From: Ceratobasidium sp. AG-K
Lineage: Eukaryota > Basidiomycota > Agaricomycetes > Cantharellales > Ceratobasidiaceae
Assembly: GCA_037039685.1 (NCBI GenBank)
Contig: JAWNGF010000014.1
Span: forward strand, 1 to 64,000
Reading direction: 5' to 3'
DNA: 64,000 bases
Position 1 is the first letter of the stretch. Each line of letters opens with the position of its first letter. Below, in pieces: positions 44,081 to 56,300 of the stretch. The notes below the pieces were generated by a model. It was not told where the DNA came from, made no database searches, and saw nothing but the letters and a program-made list of their open reading frames with translations. The position numbers were made by a program, and so were the translations under genes.

Positions 44081-46231
44081 CAGTCGAATCCCTCGGTTAC
44101 GATCGTGATGGTCGCATTTCATATTCGAGTTTATCGTTGAGGAGGGGTTTCTCAACACACGAGCAAGCAGCTTTGTCAACGCTGTTTTTGTACCGATTTT
44201 CTTATGTAACACCCCTTTTGGGTATAAATATGTACATAGTTTGTAACCAGACAATAACTACATACAAAAGCGAAACAAAAGTGAGGAATGCACGAAGGAA
44301 AGTGCTACGGAGGGATGTTAATCTTCGAGCGTAAGTTGGCTAGTAATTCTATTAGCAATATCTTCCTCCGTCTCCTCCTGCTCGGTTGGCTGATTTGTGT
44401 CCAGCAGGGCCAACATCTTCTGGAATTTCGGATGCGTGCAGTTCGGGCGGCGTTGGAGCTCAGCTTGCAGTAGCTCGTCGTCGGGGCGAAGCTCGGAATC
44501 GGCAATTGGAGTTGGTGCGGGGGTTACGAGCTGGGTATGGCACCAACAGTTGGCAATCGTAGTGGACGAGACGTTATCCCATGCCTTGGACGCCAGTCGC
44601 ATCGCCTGGAGCTGAGTAATGTTGTAAATGCGCTCGATTCCCTCGTCGTCGCGCTCCAAGGCAAGCCGTGTGAACCTGTGGCGATAGAGAGCATTGAAGC
44701 ATCGAATAATCCCGGCATCCATTGGCTGGATCCATGAGGTAAGGTTTGGCGGGAGGAACTCAATCCGAATGTTTGAGTAGTCGGCGGGATTATGCCGATG
44801 CGACGATGCATTATCGAGCAGAAGAAGAATATATCGACCTTGAGCCTTCATGTCCTCGTTAAGATCGAATAGGAATCTGTTTGAGTTGTATTATGTGAGC
44901 TACGAATGCGAAATCGATTTAGGGACTCACATATGAATTATACTTTGGACCATCCAAGCTGTACGGTTCCAAAAGTAATAGAAACCTAACTCAGCTGCTG
45001 TGACACGACCAAAGCATCGAGGCTGCTTTGCACGACCAATCACCAATGGCCGTCGCTTCTCTGAGCCATCCATGTTGGCACAGAGCAAGTACGTGAGACG
45101 GGACTTGTCTCCCTTCACACCCGACATTTGATGAGTTGCCAAACCAGTGTCAGGAGCTAGGCGGAAGAAAAGGGCGGTTTCATCGGCATTGAAAATATCG
45201 CATGGCGCATATGGACCAAATAGGGAAATGATACAGGGAAGCTCAGCGGCAAGGCGGTCAACGGGAGCAGAGGCAGCCTCTCCATGGAACCTGTAAGCTC
45301 GAAGTCCAGAGCGATTCTTGAACCGTGCGAGCCAGCCATTAGAGAAATAAAGTGCCTCTGTCTCAGGTACATTTAGGAGTCGGCAGAAGTCCTTAGCCTT
45401 CTCGCAAATGAGGGCACCTGTCAAGCGAACGTGCGTAGTCTCCTTCTGAAGCACCCATTGATACAGGGCTGCCTCGACTTCAGGGAGCTGAACCTGTGAA
45501 CGACGCTTGAGATGAATATGCCCAGGGTGGGCAATTAGGTAGGCACGAATAACTTCCTCGCCCTTGAGGTATGTTGCTAGGGTTGATTGTGATAGTGTTG
45601 GGTAGCCCATGGTGTGGAGTTCCTCAACGATCTCACACTGAGTCCAAAGGAATTCGCGTGAATGATAAAAGTCAAGGATTTGGAGTTTATCGAGGAAAGT
45701 GAGGCTCATTCGGGAGGAGGTTGGCAGAGGAGTAGAAGCGATTGAACGGCTAGTATTTGTCAAACGAGCAGCGCTGCTGCTAGGTGGGTTAAATATCTAG
45801 ACAGAAAGTGTAATTAATGACGTGTTTATAACAGGTGTATGTATATGCGCACCTGAAACGAGGAGCCTTGGAAGTTGGTGCGCACAGCGGGCATGATGTC
45901 GATTTGATGAAAGAAAGTGATAGATTGTTGGTGAGCTCGAGCATAATTGGGTCGTTTTTATATCTTTTCACTTTTTCTCAGGTAGTTTACACTCACCGGT
46001 CTTGAGACTTACTCGCACACTTTGCGAATTCGCATGCCGGTAGCGTATATTTCCGTACATTTATCATGTCCATACTTCAGATTCAGCTGCGCATTTACTG
46101 CGCATATATGGCAGTGGCTGTGTTACGTGCAGAAACGGGTGGCGTATTGCCAATAAAAATGGGGAGGCGAGGAGTCAGCGCTTCCGGGAGTTTATCGATA
46201 TCGCGGTTATCGTAAACGAGGGATTCAACTG
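44081..46231 (-). mobile_element. pogo/Tc1-mariner superfamily DNA transposon, full length, copy 2
   Basis: The same 2,151-base element in the same orientation, 8,015 bases from copy 1. It is flanked by TA at 44079-44080 and 46232-46233, with the same terminal repeats. All six-frame products agree between the copies, so they are identical or nearly so. The right end lies 108 bases before the ClpX start codon. Confidence 0.95.
44318..45894 (-). CDS. pogo-like transposase, copy 2
   Basis: Exons 45894-45853, 45796-44931 and 44876-44318 are the copy 1 coordinates plus 8,015. The protein is the same: two N-terminal helix-turn-helix units and the DDD triad in NADETALFF, LLLDNASSH and QPMDAGIIR. 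It is intact and would act on both copies, since their ends are the same. Confidence 0.93.
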
Positions 46232-46341
46232 TACACAGCTGATCTACGAATGCCATTTTGGGCCAAATGATATTGTAATGGGGGTATTATGTCAACCTCG
46301 CTTTTCACGTGACTAGCCCCAAGACAGACACGGCCACCACG

Positions 46342-48625
46342 ATGATGCGACGGGTATCGGCTTTTCGCTCCTCGGGGCTGCGACGAGGATATGTAAGAAG
46401 AGCAGCCGTGGACATGGATCCATCCAGAGCATGGCATAATCCGGCAACGGCCTGGCCAACGTCGGCTGGAGGGATCAGCCCTCGTGCTCTTGTCGCGCAC
46501 CTGGATTCGTTCGTAGTGGGACAGGAGAGGGCGAAGAAGGTGCTGGCTGTCGCGTGAGTACTCTCGAAGTTTTATCAATGCTAACCCTTACGCTGTTTGC
46601 AGAGTGTACAACCATTACACCCGCATTCGCGCCATGCTTCACGCCAATATCGGCAATACCAGCGGGGAAGACTTGCCACGGTGGCCGCCTCAGACTGTTT
46701 CGGATGGTACGTAGGCTGCAGCTTATCGCTCACCAAGCTAACTGCCACGTATCAGTCCCACCAATACAACCTCACCCCCACCGCATCCCATACGAATATC
46801 CCGACCGACAAGCCCCTCCTCATCAGCACCTACGGCCAGGCGCAGTCGATATACCCACGCCTTTCGAGAAGAGTAACGTGCTGCTCATGTACGTACATAT
46901 GTCAACTCTGCCGATATTCCCTATTCTTACGTGGGAGCAGTGGGCCGACTGGGTCCGGGAAGACACTACTTGCGCGGACATTGGCCAAAGTGTTGGATGT
47001 TCCATTTGCAATGAGCGACGCGACCGCGTTCACCCAGGTACGATGCTGCTGTCGTGCTAATTAATTACGTATTAATCAGCGGCTAGGCAGGATGTATGTG
47101 GTTTATATGCTTTATTGACGATTCTCTCAACTCGAGGTCTTGCTAGATGTGGGAGAGGACGCCGAGATGTGTATACATCGACTGGTGCGTTATCAGTTCC
47201 CACGGCGGATGTTCAATCCCCACTCGCGCCACGTTTGCTAATACGAGGTTTATAGTTGCAAGCGTCTAACTGGGATCCAATACGAGCTTCCACCGGGATC
47301 GTATGTATCGACGAGGCGGACAAGATCGCGAGGAGATCAGGGGGTGGAAGCGGTACGGGTGGGAGAGACGTGGGTGGAGAAGGTGTCCAGCAGGTGAGTT
47401 GCGTTCAAAACCGTGCGAACTTCGTTTGACGCCTGTGCTCTAGGCACTCCTTCGGATGATCGAAGGTGCCACGGTCACCGTGCATGCCAAGGGTGTACAG
47501 GACCCTGCTGCTCCACCTGGAGCCCCAGGTCCTACGGCGGGGATGCCGATGGGTCCGGATATCGTACCTGGACGTGCCGGTGGTGCGCCGCCCAACGCCG
47601 GACGTGAGTTTCTCAATCGATTCGACATGCCGAGCTCATAAGACTTTGCCGCAGCCAAGAGCGAGACATACCAGGTCGATACCAGCAATGTTTTATTCAT
47701 CATGTCCGGGGCATTCGTGGGATTGGACAAGGTCATCATGAACCGGATGAGTAAAGGGGTGATCTCAGTTCCCACTCACCCTTATATTATGCATACTGAT
47801 TCGTCCCCAAGTCTATCGGGTTTGGCGCGCCTCTTCCCACCGACACCGAATCCAAAACTGGATTTATGCCATTTTTCACCCCCAACGAGAAGAACGGAGA
47901 GGTGGCTGTGCTGGATATGATCGAGCCGAGCGATCTGATCCAATTCGGATACATCCCCGAGTAAGTTTCATTTCGCGAGTTGGACCTTGGCTCACTCGGT
48001 GTGAATGATAGATTTATTTCCCGATTACCATGTGTGACGGCGCTCCGACCGCTTACCGTGCCCGATATGCTACGGGTATTGACCGAGGTTAGGGGTGCGC
48101 TGGTCAAGCAGTACGAATCTCTCTTTCAGGGGAGTGGGGTGGAGATTCGGTTTACGAGCGGCGCGTTGCGGTAATTATCCCTCATTTTTCTAGAGTATCA
48201 TCTGACAATCCGGACCAGGGAAATTTGCGAGAGGGCGATTGCGAGGGGTATGGGCGCTCGAGGCTTGCGAGCGGTAATGGAGAGCGTCCTATTGGACTGC
48301 ATGTACGACGTCCCGGGATCGGTGAGTGCCAACCCAAACCCCACATACCCTACTTATATGACCTTCTTAGGGCGTCCGCTACGTTCTAATCGACATTGCC
48401 ACCGTCAAGGGTGAACGCCCTGCAGGCTACTGGTCCCGCGGCCAAGCCACCCAGTTCTACAGCGCCCTCGCCGCCGAAGAAGCTCTCGCCGAAGGCCCGT
48501 CGGGTGGGAGCGACACAGACCCCGAGTCTGAGCAGTTGGCGATGGATCTAGCCGAGCGCGAGAGGGAGAGGGAGCGGAGCGTCAAGAGCCGGAGAAAGGC
48601 GAGTGGAGGTGGACAGATTCCGTAG
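46342..48625 (+). CDS. MCX1: Mitochondrial AAA+ unfoldase ClpX (Mcx1-like)
   Basis: The start at 46342 gives [20 protein letters not shown], an Arg-rich mitochondrial presequence. Spliced exons then give [37 protein letters not shown] (Walker A), AGYVGEDAE (pore-1 loop GYVG), [18 protein letters not shown] (Walker B), [41 protein letters not shown] (arginine finger region) and [19 protein letters not shown] (sensor 2), ending at the TAG at 48623-48625. The order and spacing are those of ClpX. No N-terminal zinc finger is seen, as in yeast Mcx1. The acidic/basic C-terminal tail ([20 protein letters not shown]) is longer than in bacteria. The pore loop is assembled through a 7-base exon (47087-47093). 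It unfolds matrix proteins, with or without ClpP. The pogo-like transposon ends 108 bases upstream, and a TCACGTGAC box survives at 46305-46313. Confidence 0.92.
47087..47093 (+). other. MCX1: 7-base micro-exon of the ClpX gene
   Basis: GCAGGAT lies between CGGCTAG (acceptor) and GTATGTGG (donor). Joined to the exon starting at 47147 (ATGTGGGAGAG) it gives GCA-GGA-TAT-GTG-GGA-GAG, that is A-G-Y-V-G-E, exactly the conserved ClpX pore loop. Without it the loop tyrosine and frame are lost. Confidence 0.8.
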
Positions 48626-49075
48626 TGGATGTATTATATTTTGATGCTATTATTGCTATCTTGTTTGAGTGGAAATTTTGATGTGGTTTGTTCTTTTTGG
48701 TTGGTGATCTTTGTGGTGATGGGTTCCAGCGAGTGTGTTGGTATATCTAGTGATTGGGTCGACCCTGGCGAGAGATTTCCCGTTTCTCGCCCATAGTGCT
48801 TGAAGGCGTATTTGTGAGTAGCTGAACGAGCGACACACCATCATCGGCTGTGCCTATGAATTGGCGTTGTTCAGAGTAATTGTTGTGTAATAAACACCCT
48901 TGAGTATGTCAATACGGAGCATATGCCTGAATTCGCGTGTGAAGCTGTAAGTCGTTTGCAACGGAGGTGTGCATCCTTCTTCAAAATCTGAATAGCTACA
49001 GATTCTCGTCCCATTGTGAATATTACTGCATTGAGATTGAGATTCACATAATTATACCATATGACCTCAGGTACT
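48626..49075. other. 3' flank and spacer
   Basis: Downstream region of the ClpX gene. No gene or RNA recognised. Confidence 0.4.
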
Positions 49076-49696
49076 CTAGGGTGCAGTTATTAAGTGATAT
49101 GTTACTAACCAGTGTTACAAACATTACGTTACAAACGTGTTAATAACGATGGTAGAAACTGACCCGGAAAAATGGCGTGTTAATAACAATTATTGCATAA
49201 CTCGGCTCAGCGCGCCGTGAATTGTCCTGTTGAGTCAAGTTCGGCCCACCCTACATTGCTAGCGATTATGGTGGGACCGCTTCCAGGTACTCTCCGACTG
49301 GATGATGAGATTGGCAGCGACGACGGGGAGGAAGTGCACGAGGCAGTGATCCCTGATGCAAAGGGGTTTAATGTGACAACCGTCTACGGTGTTGACCTTA
49401 GAAACCCGGTTTTGCTTGATCTCCTAGCAGATCAAGCAGTTGAGGGAGTGGAAGGGGCGCAAGCAGAGAGTTTGGGACCGGAATCATAACCCAAAAGGCC
49501 TTCTGAGGGACAGTTGTCGGCCAAGAAGGATGTTAGTGCAGTTAACTTGGATGTATTCTAATTCACGCAGTGTGTTGCACCATACAAATTATCGTGTCAC
49601 ATGGTGGTAATGACACGTGTTAATAACGCGCTGTTATTAACACCCCCGGTTATTAACGTGTGATTATCTCTCTGGGACTTAATAACTGCACCCTAA
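49076..49696. mobile_element. 621-base MITE-like element with a residual open frame
   Basis: Ends are CTAGGGTGCAGTTATTAAG and, inverted, TTAGGGTGCAGTTATTAAG, flanked by the direct repeat GGTACT (49070-49075 and 49697-49702). GTGTTAATAAC motifs recur just inside both ends as subterminal repeats. The centre holds a 98-codon plus-strand frame (49193-49489) with an acidic stretch (DDEIGSDDGEEVHE), probably a leftover of a larger element's protein. The superfamily is not clear from the ends. Confidence 0.8.
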
Positions 49697-49862
49697 GGTA
49701 CTCGGCAGCTCGTCAAGACCGACACTGGCCAGCTCCATACACCAGACTCGCTTTGTGGGGATTTTGTGCATTCGCTTAGCCAGCTAGGTATGGCAAGTTC
49801 AACTACCACTTTGAATGCTGCTCAAGCCTGAGATAGCATTACAATAGTGGTAGATCAACCTC

Positions 49863-52311
49863 ATGGATACAGCGCTTATTCATAAATTGCCAACCGGGCG
49901 CTTGCGCGCTGTCACAAGCCCATTGCCTCGTGTACGCCCTTTCGAACCCAACCACGAGACTGTTCCGATGCTACTGAGTACATACAGAAGAAGAAGATAC
50001 GAGAAGGACATTGGCGACTATGGACCGGCCCGAGCCGAGGAACGACTGCTGAATGCCACACGACCAGCGCCAGTCGCCGATACCCAAGGCGACAAGGGGC
50101 CCAATCCGGTGGTGAGCCCGTTGGCATCAAGTTGATCTTGAAAACGACTAACATACTCATCAGGCACAACCGACGGATCCGCTACTAGAGTTTGATGAGT
50201 ATGGGACAGAGTTGCATAGGGATGCACGAGTCTGGAAGGTGTACGTGAAGGAAACCGACAAGTATGACGCGGACCTTGTCAAAGGGTGGAACGAGTAAGT
50301 TAGCTCTGTTAAACACTGCCCGAAGAGCTACTTTTCAACTCATTGGTGGCGCGTCTAGCTCGACTGACGTGATTCTCAGTAAGTGTCTCGGTGTTGTGTG
50401 ATACAGATTTTCATTGATATGGCTTCAGTCTTCGTTAGTGAACGCCGCTCACTCCTGGTGCTTGTGATCTAATTCCATTTAAATAGGCCGCGCTCTTCTC
50501 AGCCATATCTACCGCGTCCGCTAAGTTCCTGTAGAATGCATACGCCCAGTGGCTAACCATTTCTACCGCCTTATCATATTAGCTTTCTGATCGAGAGTTC
50601 AAAGATGCTTCAGACCGATCCCGCCGATGTATCAGCACAAGCCCTGCTCGATATCTCTCAGGTCCTATGTACAATTGCTAATGGCAGTCAACCTGCTGGA
50701 TCCCTGGATCCCTCTCCTAGTCGACCTTCAGACTTTGTTCCTTCTCATGCTGCGGTCTGCGTGAACACTCTATGGTACCTCTCTCTCAGTCTCAGTCTTG
50801 CGACGTCGTTTATTGCGATTCTATCCAAGGATTGGTGTCATTCGTTCATGGCAACCCGGACTGGACACCCATACCCGCAAACTCTCCGGCGACAACAGAA
50901 GTGGGATATGCTGGAACAGTGGAAGATGGCCGAGTTACTTGTGGTGCTGCCATCAATGATTCACGTTGCGTTACGTGAGTTGACTGGAAGCATACATTCA
51001 CCGGAGCTGATATATTTTGTAGTACTATTTTCCATTGGACTATGTGTCCTATTGTGGGAAACGCATAGGGTCGTGGCATTGCCGGTCATCTGTATCACTG
51101 GAGTTGCGTTTAGCTTCTACGTGTGGTCGAGCATGACAGCTGTAGTCCTCGACTGGTTCCCATATCCAACAATCGTGTCCAAATTGTGCTGTACTGAAAT
51201 TGCCCGACACGTGGCCCATGTCATCTCTCAAGTTGCGTCCCACCTCATGCACAATCTAAAGTTACTATGCTCTTCGGTTGGCTTTGTTGTGCTACGAACC
51301 TTCCAATACCTTCTTTTGGTCCCAGGCATTCCCGTTGCGCTCATTGATGGCCTGTTGGAAGAACCTCTTGACAAATGGCACTCGCGCTTCGCATCACATT
51401 CATTACTCCTGCGGCTTCTGACGATGCCACTATACTGGTTTTTATATCTACTGGTATGGAAGCCAGCAAGCAAAGTCTTTAGTTGGCTTGGTAATCTATT
51501 CGACTACCTGGAATCAACTGGGGACTCCATAAAATCACGGTTGTCAAAACCAAAGTGGCGGCTTGAATCAGCAAACCTGCAGTCAGCTTTGGTTGCCAAG
51601 TCAGACAGCTTTAGCGCAGGACACAATAGTATAACAAGTCTAGCAATAAGCTGGTTGATCAAAAACTGCAAGGTGCCCCAGTCCGTGGATATAGCTCTGC
51701 AATCACTTGCTGGAGCAGGCAAAGGATTTGCGTATGAACCCCTCCGCGAATGCAATGCCGCAGTGGAGATATCGAAGCGCCTAGCGTCCAGTAATATTTA
51801 CAGGGACAGCCAGGTGCAGAAAATTGTGTTGCTCTATTTGCGAGCTCTCTCGTTCCTAAGCTCTGCTTCCAACCCAAGTTCAAATCGCAGCCGACAGGAC
51901 GCAGGTGACAAGCTGGAAGTAATGATCTGGAATTTACAGACACTATTTGAAAAGTGAGTTGACACAACCTACTGGGTCATCTTGCCGTGCAGCTCATCTA
52001 TGTACCTCTCCGCCAGCAATGTTGCAGGGTTGATAACAGATGGCGAATTCCAGCCTAGCCCACAAAACCTTGCAGCCCTACAGATTGGCAATACCGCAGC
52101 ATCGCACAGCTTGAAACTCATGAAGGACAGCCACAAAGGCTCAGGCAAGCTATTTGACTCGATCACCCAAATGATGACTCAACATCTAGCTGAAGAGCCT
52201 TTACATCCATCCGCTTTACTTTCTCTGGCGAACGCTGCTTCACTTCTCTCCTTGTTCACAGATAACACCTCATTGACCCCAGTGTTACCTGGTTTGTGCG
52301 TACATCTGTAA
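49863..52311 (+). CDS. DUF6535 multi-pass membrane protein
   Basis: The start at 49863 (MDTALIHKLPTGRLRA) leads to exon 2, LLEFDEYGTELHRDARVWK and KETDKYDADLVKGWNE. Three tiny introns then assemble STDVILIFAALFSAISTA, FLIESSKMLQTDPADVSAQA and DISQVL, including a 5-base exon. The long exon to 51954 adds LATSFIAILSKDWCHSF, GHPYPQTLRRQQKWDMLEQW and four to five further hydrophobic segments (LIYFVVLFSIGLCVLLW; LPVICITGVAFSFYVW). A last exon from about 51993 ends at 52311 (LCVHL). WKVY...W...DVILIFAALFSA...ES...LQxDPxDxSAQ and DWCHSF...R are typical of DUF6535, a family expanded in agaricomycetes and of unknown function. At about 680 residues it is shorter than many members and ends beside hairpin repeats, so its tail may have been truncated. 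Confidence 0.85.
50429..50433 (+). other. 5-base micro-exon of the DUF6535 gene
   Basis: TCTTC lies between GGCTTCAG and GTTAGTGAAC. Joining ...GTGATTCTCA + TCTTC + GCCGCGCTC... gives V-I-L-I-F-A-A-L, the conserved start of the DUF6535 membrane segment. No other reading restores this motif without a frameshift. Confidence 0.65.
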
Positions 52312-52317
52312 ACCTGC

Positions 52318-52480
52318 CTGGGGCTCCATAGCACTATATAGCACTATGAAGCCCTATAGCAAATAAGCCATATCAATTAAATCTACTAGTATGTAGCATA
52401 ACATAGCAGTTCAGGTCCACTATATAGCACATGCACATGCTATATAGCAGCATATAGCAGCCCGGAAATCGAAAAAAAAA
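52318..52480. repeat. Hairpin-rich TATAGCAC repeat cluster
   Basis: GGGGCTCCATAGCACTATAT, AGCACTATGAAGCCC and several further TATAGCA/TGCTATATAG blocks form overlapping imperfect palindromes. The core ATAGCACTATATAG is shared with the 62-base palindrome at 21.7 kb. Confidence 0.7.
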
Positions 52481-53389
52481 ACGTCAAGTGTCAGGCAGCG
52501 GGGGCCAGACAGCAAAAGCTGGGGGCAGCCCGTGTCAAGGTCAAGAGTATTTATTGATCAACGCACAAGGCAGTACATGTGGCAAGACGAACGCGGAAAT
52601 CTACACGGACAAGTCAACTCGACGGCACATGGAAAACACGAACTCCAAGCAGACTCGAAAAACTGAGGGGCAAAGAAAATGAGCGACACGACTGGTGCGA
52701 AACAAGAAAAAAGCGCAAATATGCGCCGTCACCGCAAACAAAAACAAGCGTGAGGTGGGAGCCAGGAACATACAGAGGTAACAGGATGTGCGGGCGACGT
52801 GTATACAGCCCAGAAGAATAGTCCGAAACACGGTCAAAACAAAACAAGACAAAAAACAGTGCAAATAGCCGAGATTGACGAGCGCAGTAACTCAAACACA
52901 GATATACAGAGTCATGGAACACATCGAACAAGCAGAAATCAAAAAGCACATGTCAGTGTGATCAAGACGAACGAAACGTTGGAACACGGACCAGCCGCGT
53001 CACAAAAAAGCGTCCAAGTAAGAATCGACCACGACCCAGACACGTTACATACGCAAGTGGGTGACATGTATACTACCCGAGAAACGAGTCCAATAGGCAA
53101 AAAAGATAAACAAGCGCACAAACGGACACAAGTAAGCAATGGACGAACACAGGAGGGAAACAGGAGGGAGACAGGACGACATCATCAGTTTGAAGCGTCA
53201 AGCCCCACCATCACCAAAACCCTCCCCCTCATCGTCGTACTCAGCGACATCGGGGTCTTTGGGAACCATTGGCGGGTCGTCATCCATGTCTTCGTCATCA
53301 GGCATTTGCGCTGGCTGGGCGTTGATAATGGATCGATGGTCGCCAGTTGAGGTACGAGCAGACTTTGGTCCAGGCACGGTCAAGTCCAT
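52481..53389. other. Likely left flank of the Plavaka element
   Basis: A-rich and low coding content. A 183-codon plus-strand frame at 52799-53350 has a polar repeat-like composition and no domain. The minus frame at 53198-53389 (acidic, ending GEGFGDGGA) may be a final exon of the companion gene. Confidence 0.35.
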
Positions 53390-56300
53390 TCAGATCGAAC
53401 GAGGACTCGGTGGATCATCGTCGTCGCTGTCGTCACCAGGGTCCCTGGACTCTTTGAAGCGGAGACGTCGGCTCGGGCCAGCAGCATCTGAGCGGGTCGC
53501 ATTTTGACCAACAGCAGTAACCTTGGTGGGACTGGCCATGACCTCATCTCCGTCGTCGGGCTCCTCATTGGGTTCCTCCTCCTTGGGCTCGGGTTCCTCC
53601 TCAGGTTCATCGTCATCCAAAGGATAATGCACGGCCTTCTCTTTCCCCTTTCCTGAAGTTGCATGTGGCTGCGGGCGTGGCAGGGAGGCTTGGGGCACAA
53701 GATTAGGGGGGCTGATGGCCCGCGGAGGAGCACTTTGACGATCCAGAAGTCTTGCTCCCGCCTGTGGCGGCACACGATGGTTCTGTTCGTGCCCGTCCTC
53801 GATGTCTGCATCCTTGTCAGACTCATTACCTATGGACAGAGGTGAGTTTTGTACATAACCTATCCTAATGAAAATGGCAACTAACCAGCGTTGGTGTTGA
53901 AAAGAGGTACATAAGGTGCAACCGCATCAGGAGCCCATCGAATGGGTGGCTCGGGGGACGGAGATTTTGGGATGGTCTTCATGTATTGGGCACTAGCAAC
54001 TGAAGGTTAGACATGGAGCGTATATAAAGAGTTATAAGCCTACCGAGCCTTGTCGTGAATCGACCCGCAAATTATCCCCAGGGAATGCGCTTGCCTCTCG
54101 CGCATGACGTCGATCACCCGTAGATACTTGCGGAAGACAGGCAATTGCTCGCTCACGTCGAGATTTTCCCTCTTGTAGTGTCCATCGCGCCACGAATAGA
54201 TAATGTTATTACACTGGATAATAGTTAGTAAATGCTATGTGGGTTAAAGTGGGTTTTACTCACAACAGTGGCAACAAATGCCAGGAAACGCCATGGAACT
54301 GGCCCGAAAGACTTCGGGTACTTGATGCCAAAACTCGAGGGACCATCAAAGGCGGCGTCGCGACAAGCCTCCGCAAAAAACTCGTTGCCGAACGGGGTAA
54401 TACCGGCTGGCTCAATCTGTGAAACGAGTTAATCATTATTATTTAATGAAACATTGCGAATGTTCGACTCACGAGCTGGTGGAACTTATCTGGCAAGAGC
54501 TCTTTGACGCGCCAACGGTTGCGGTTTGGCGTGCTATTGGAAAACTCCAGATGCCGCATGATTGTCTGTTCCAGCGCCGCTTTAATGAGTGTGCGGAGTG
54601 CACATAAGCTGGCATCAGCCTTTATTAACATTGTTAGCAAGCAACAACCACTCATGTTGATAGGACTTACATGTTTCAGATGCTCGATGAGAAATGGGTA
54701 AGTATTGTGGTTTTGGTGCGTCGCCCAAACCCACAGCTGGTAGGCGATTTCCTTGTTCGAAAGTACGGGCTTGCCGCCCTGGTTGTCTTGATACTCATAT
54801 GTCCCGTTCGCAAGCATCGTAGCCTTATAGCATTGGCGAAACAAGCGTACGGTAGGCCAAGTGATAGGGCAAAACGAGCAGAGAATGCATTTGTACTTGT
54901 AAACCTGGAAACTGTGAGTGGGACAAGCAAACAGTCGCTCGAATTGCTCACAATTGCGTAACTTGGATCGGTGGGCGATCCGTCGGCGTTCCATAGATCA
55001 TGCGGGTCGTCCGCCTCCGGGACTTGTGCCAGTTCCTCTTCTCCTTCGATGTCCTCAATTTGCTGAACTTCCGGTGCGCGACGGTCTGGCTGGCGACGGC
55101 CCTCCTCCTGGCAATTAGCTGCGGCTCGACCAGGCTGGTGGTCATGAGCTTCACGGTGGGGACCGAGACGGGCATCTGCAGGGGCAGGGGGCTGGGCCGG
55201 TTGATTTGCCCCTCGGGCACGATTGACCATAGGCGCTGATTGAGCATGGTCAAGTTAGCCACATCAACACAACAGGGTCAACAAAAAGACGTACCTGGGT
55301 CTGGCGAGTCGCGAGGGGGAGGGCGGGCACCTCGGTCGGGTTGCGGGGCAAAGTTACCGTTAGCGCTGACCGAGACTTGAGCCTTGTTCACGCTCGTATG
55401 GCCTGCACGGGAGTGGCTGCTTGCCTTGGCGATGGCCCCGCCATGGCTAACACTGGCCTCCTTTCGCGCCGATCGACTTGACGACAAGGTCTGTGGCAAA
55501 GCGCGCGTTGACCAACCACCTTGCGTGGGCATGGATTGGGGGTCAACGTCGGGATCATGGTACTGTTGCTGACGCGAGGCGGGTGCCTTTGATGGGGCGG
55601 GGTTCTTCGGCGGGGCAGGTTTCTTTGCTGGCGTCGGGTGCGCGTGCAACGTGGTCGCCGGGCAAGAGGGGGCGGACCCAGGGCCAGGGCGGGCGGATTC
55701 ACGAGATGAAGGCTCACGCTCGAGGGGCATGTTGGTGGGTGCCGAACCAGGCGCTGCGTTGCCGTGACGCGTCGCTGACGTGGTGTTGGGGTTGTTAGAC
55801 GTGGGAGAGGCGATTCTGAGGCCACCAGAGGGGCGACGTGGTGTGGACTTAGAGGTTGACTTGGCGACCACCGGAGTCACGTGTTGACTCCGTTTCCGTG
55901 GTGGCGTGTCTGGAATCGTCGCCACGGTTGCTGGCACGTAAATGGGCTCTTCGAGGCTCTGAGGGAAGTAGAGCGCCCTGCCATCTAAGACTGTCTCGTT
56001 GTCTGTACGGGCAAGTGCTGGGGTGCTGGGGCGCTGGACATTTGTTTTTTTGCGTGCCACCTGCGGAACTTGTGGACTGTTGGCAAAAGGCTCCTCGAGG
56101 TAAGCGTGTGAGCGCTTTTTCTTGGAAGGCCCGGCGTCAGGTGTGTCCGTGGCGCGCTTGCTTGTGTTGCTTGACGGTGGCAGGCCAGCAAAGCGCTCGA
56201 CAGCAGATGGAACTATAAACATGTATCAGTGATCGCACACGTATGTAAGCACAATGGGAATATACCTTTTTTCGATCGTTGCAAGTCAGTCGCTTCGTCA

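Noticed and set aside
52799..53350. 183-codon plus-strand frame
   Set aside because: Polar, repeat-like composition with no domain; overlaps frames on the other strand and lies in probable transposon flank.
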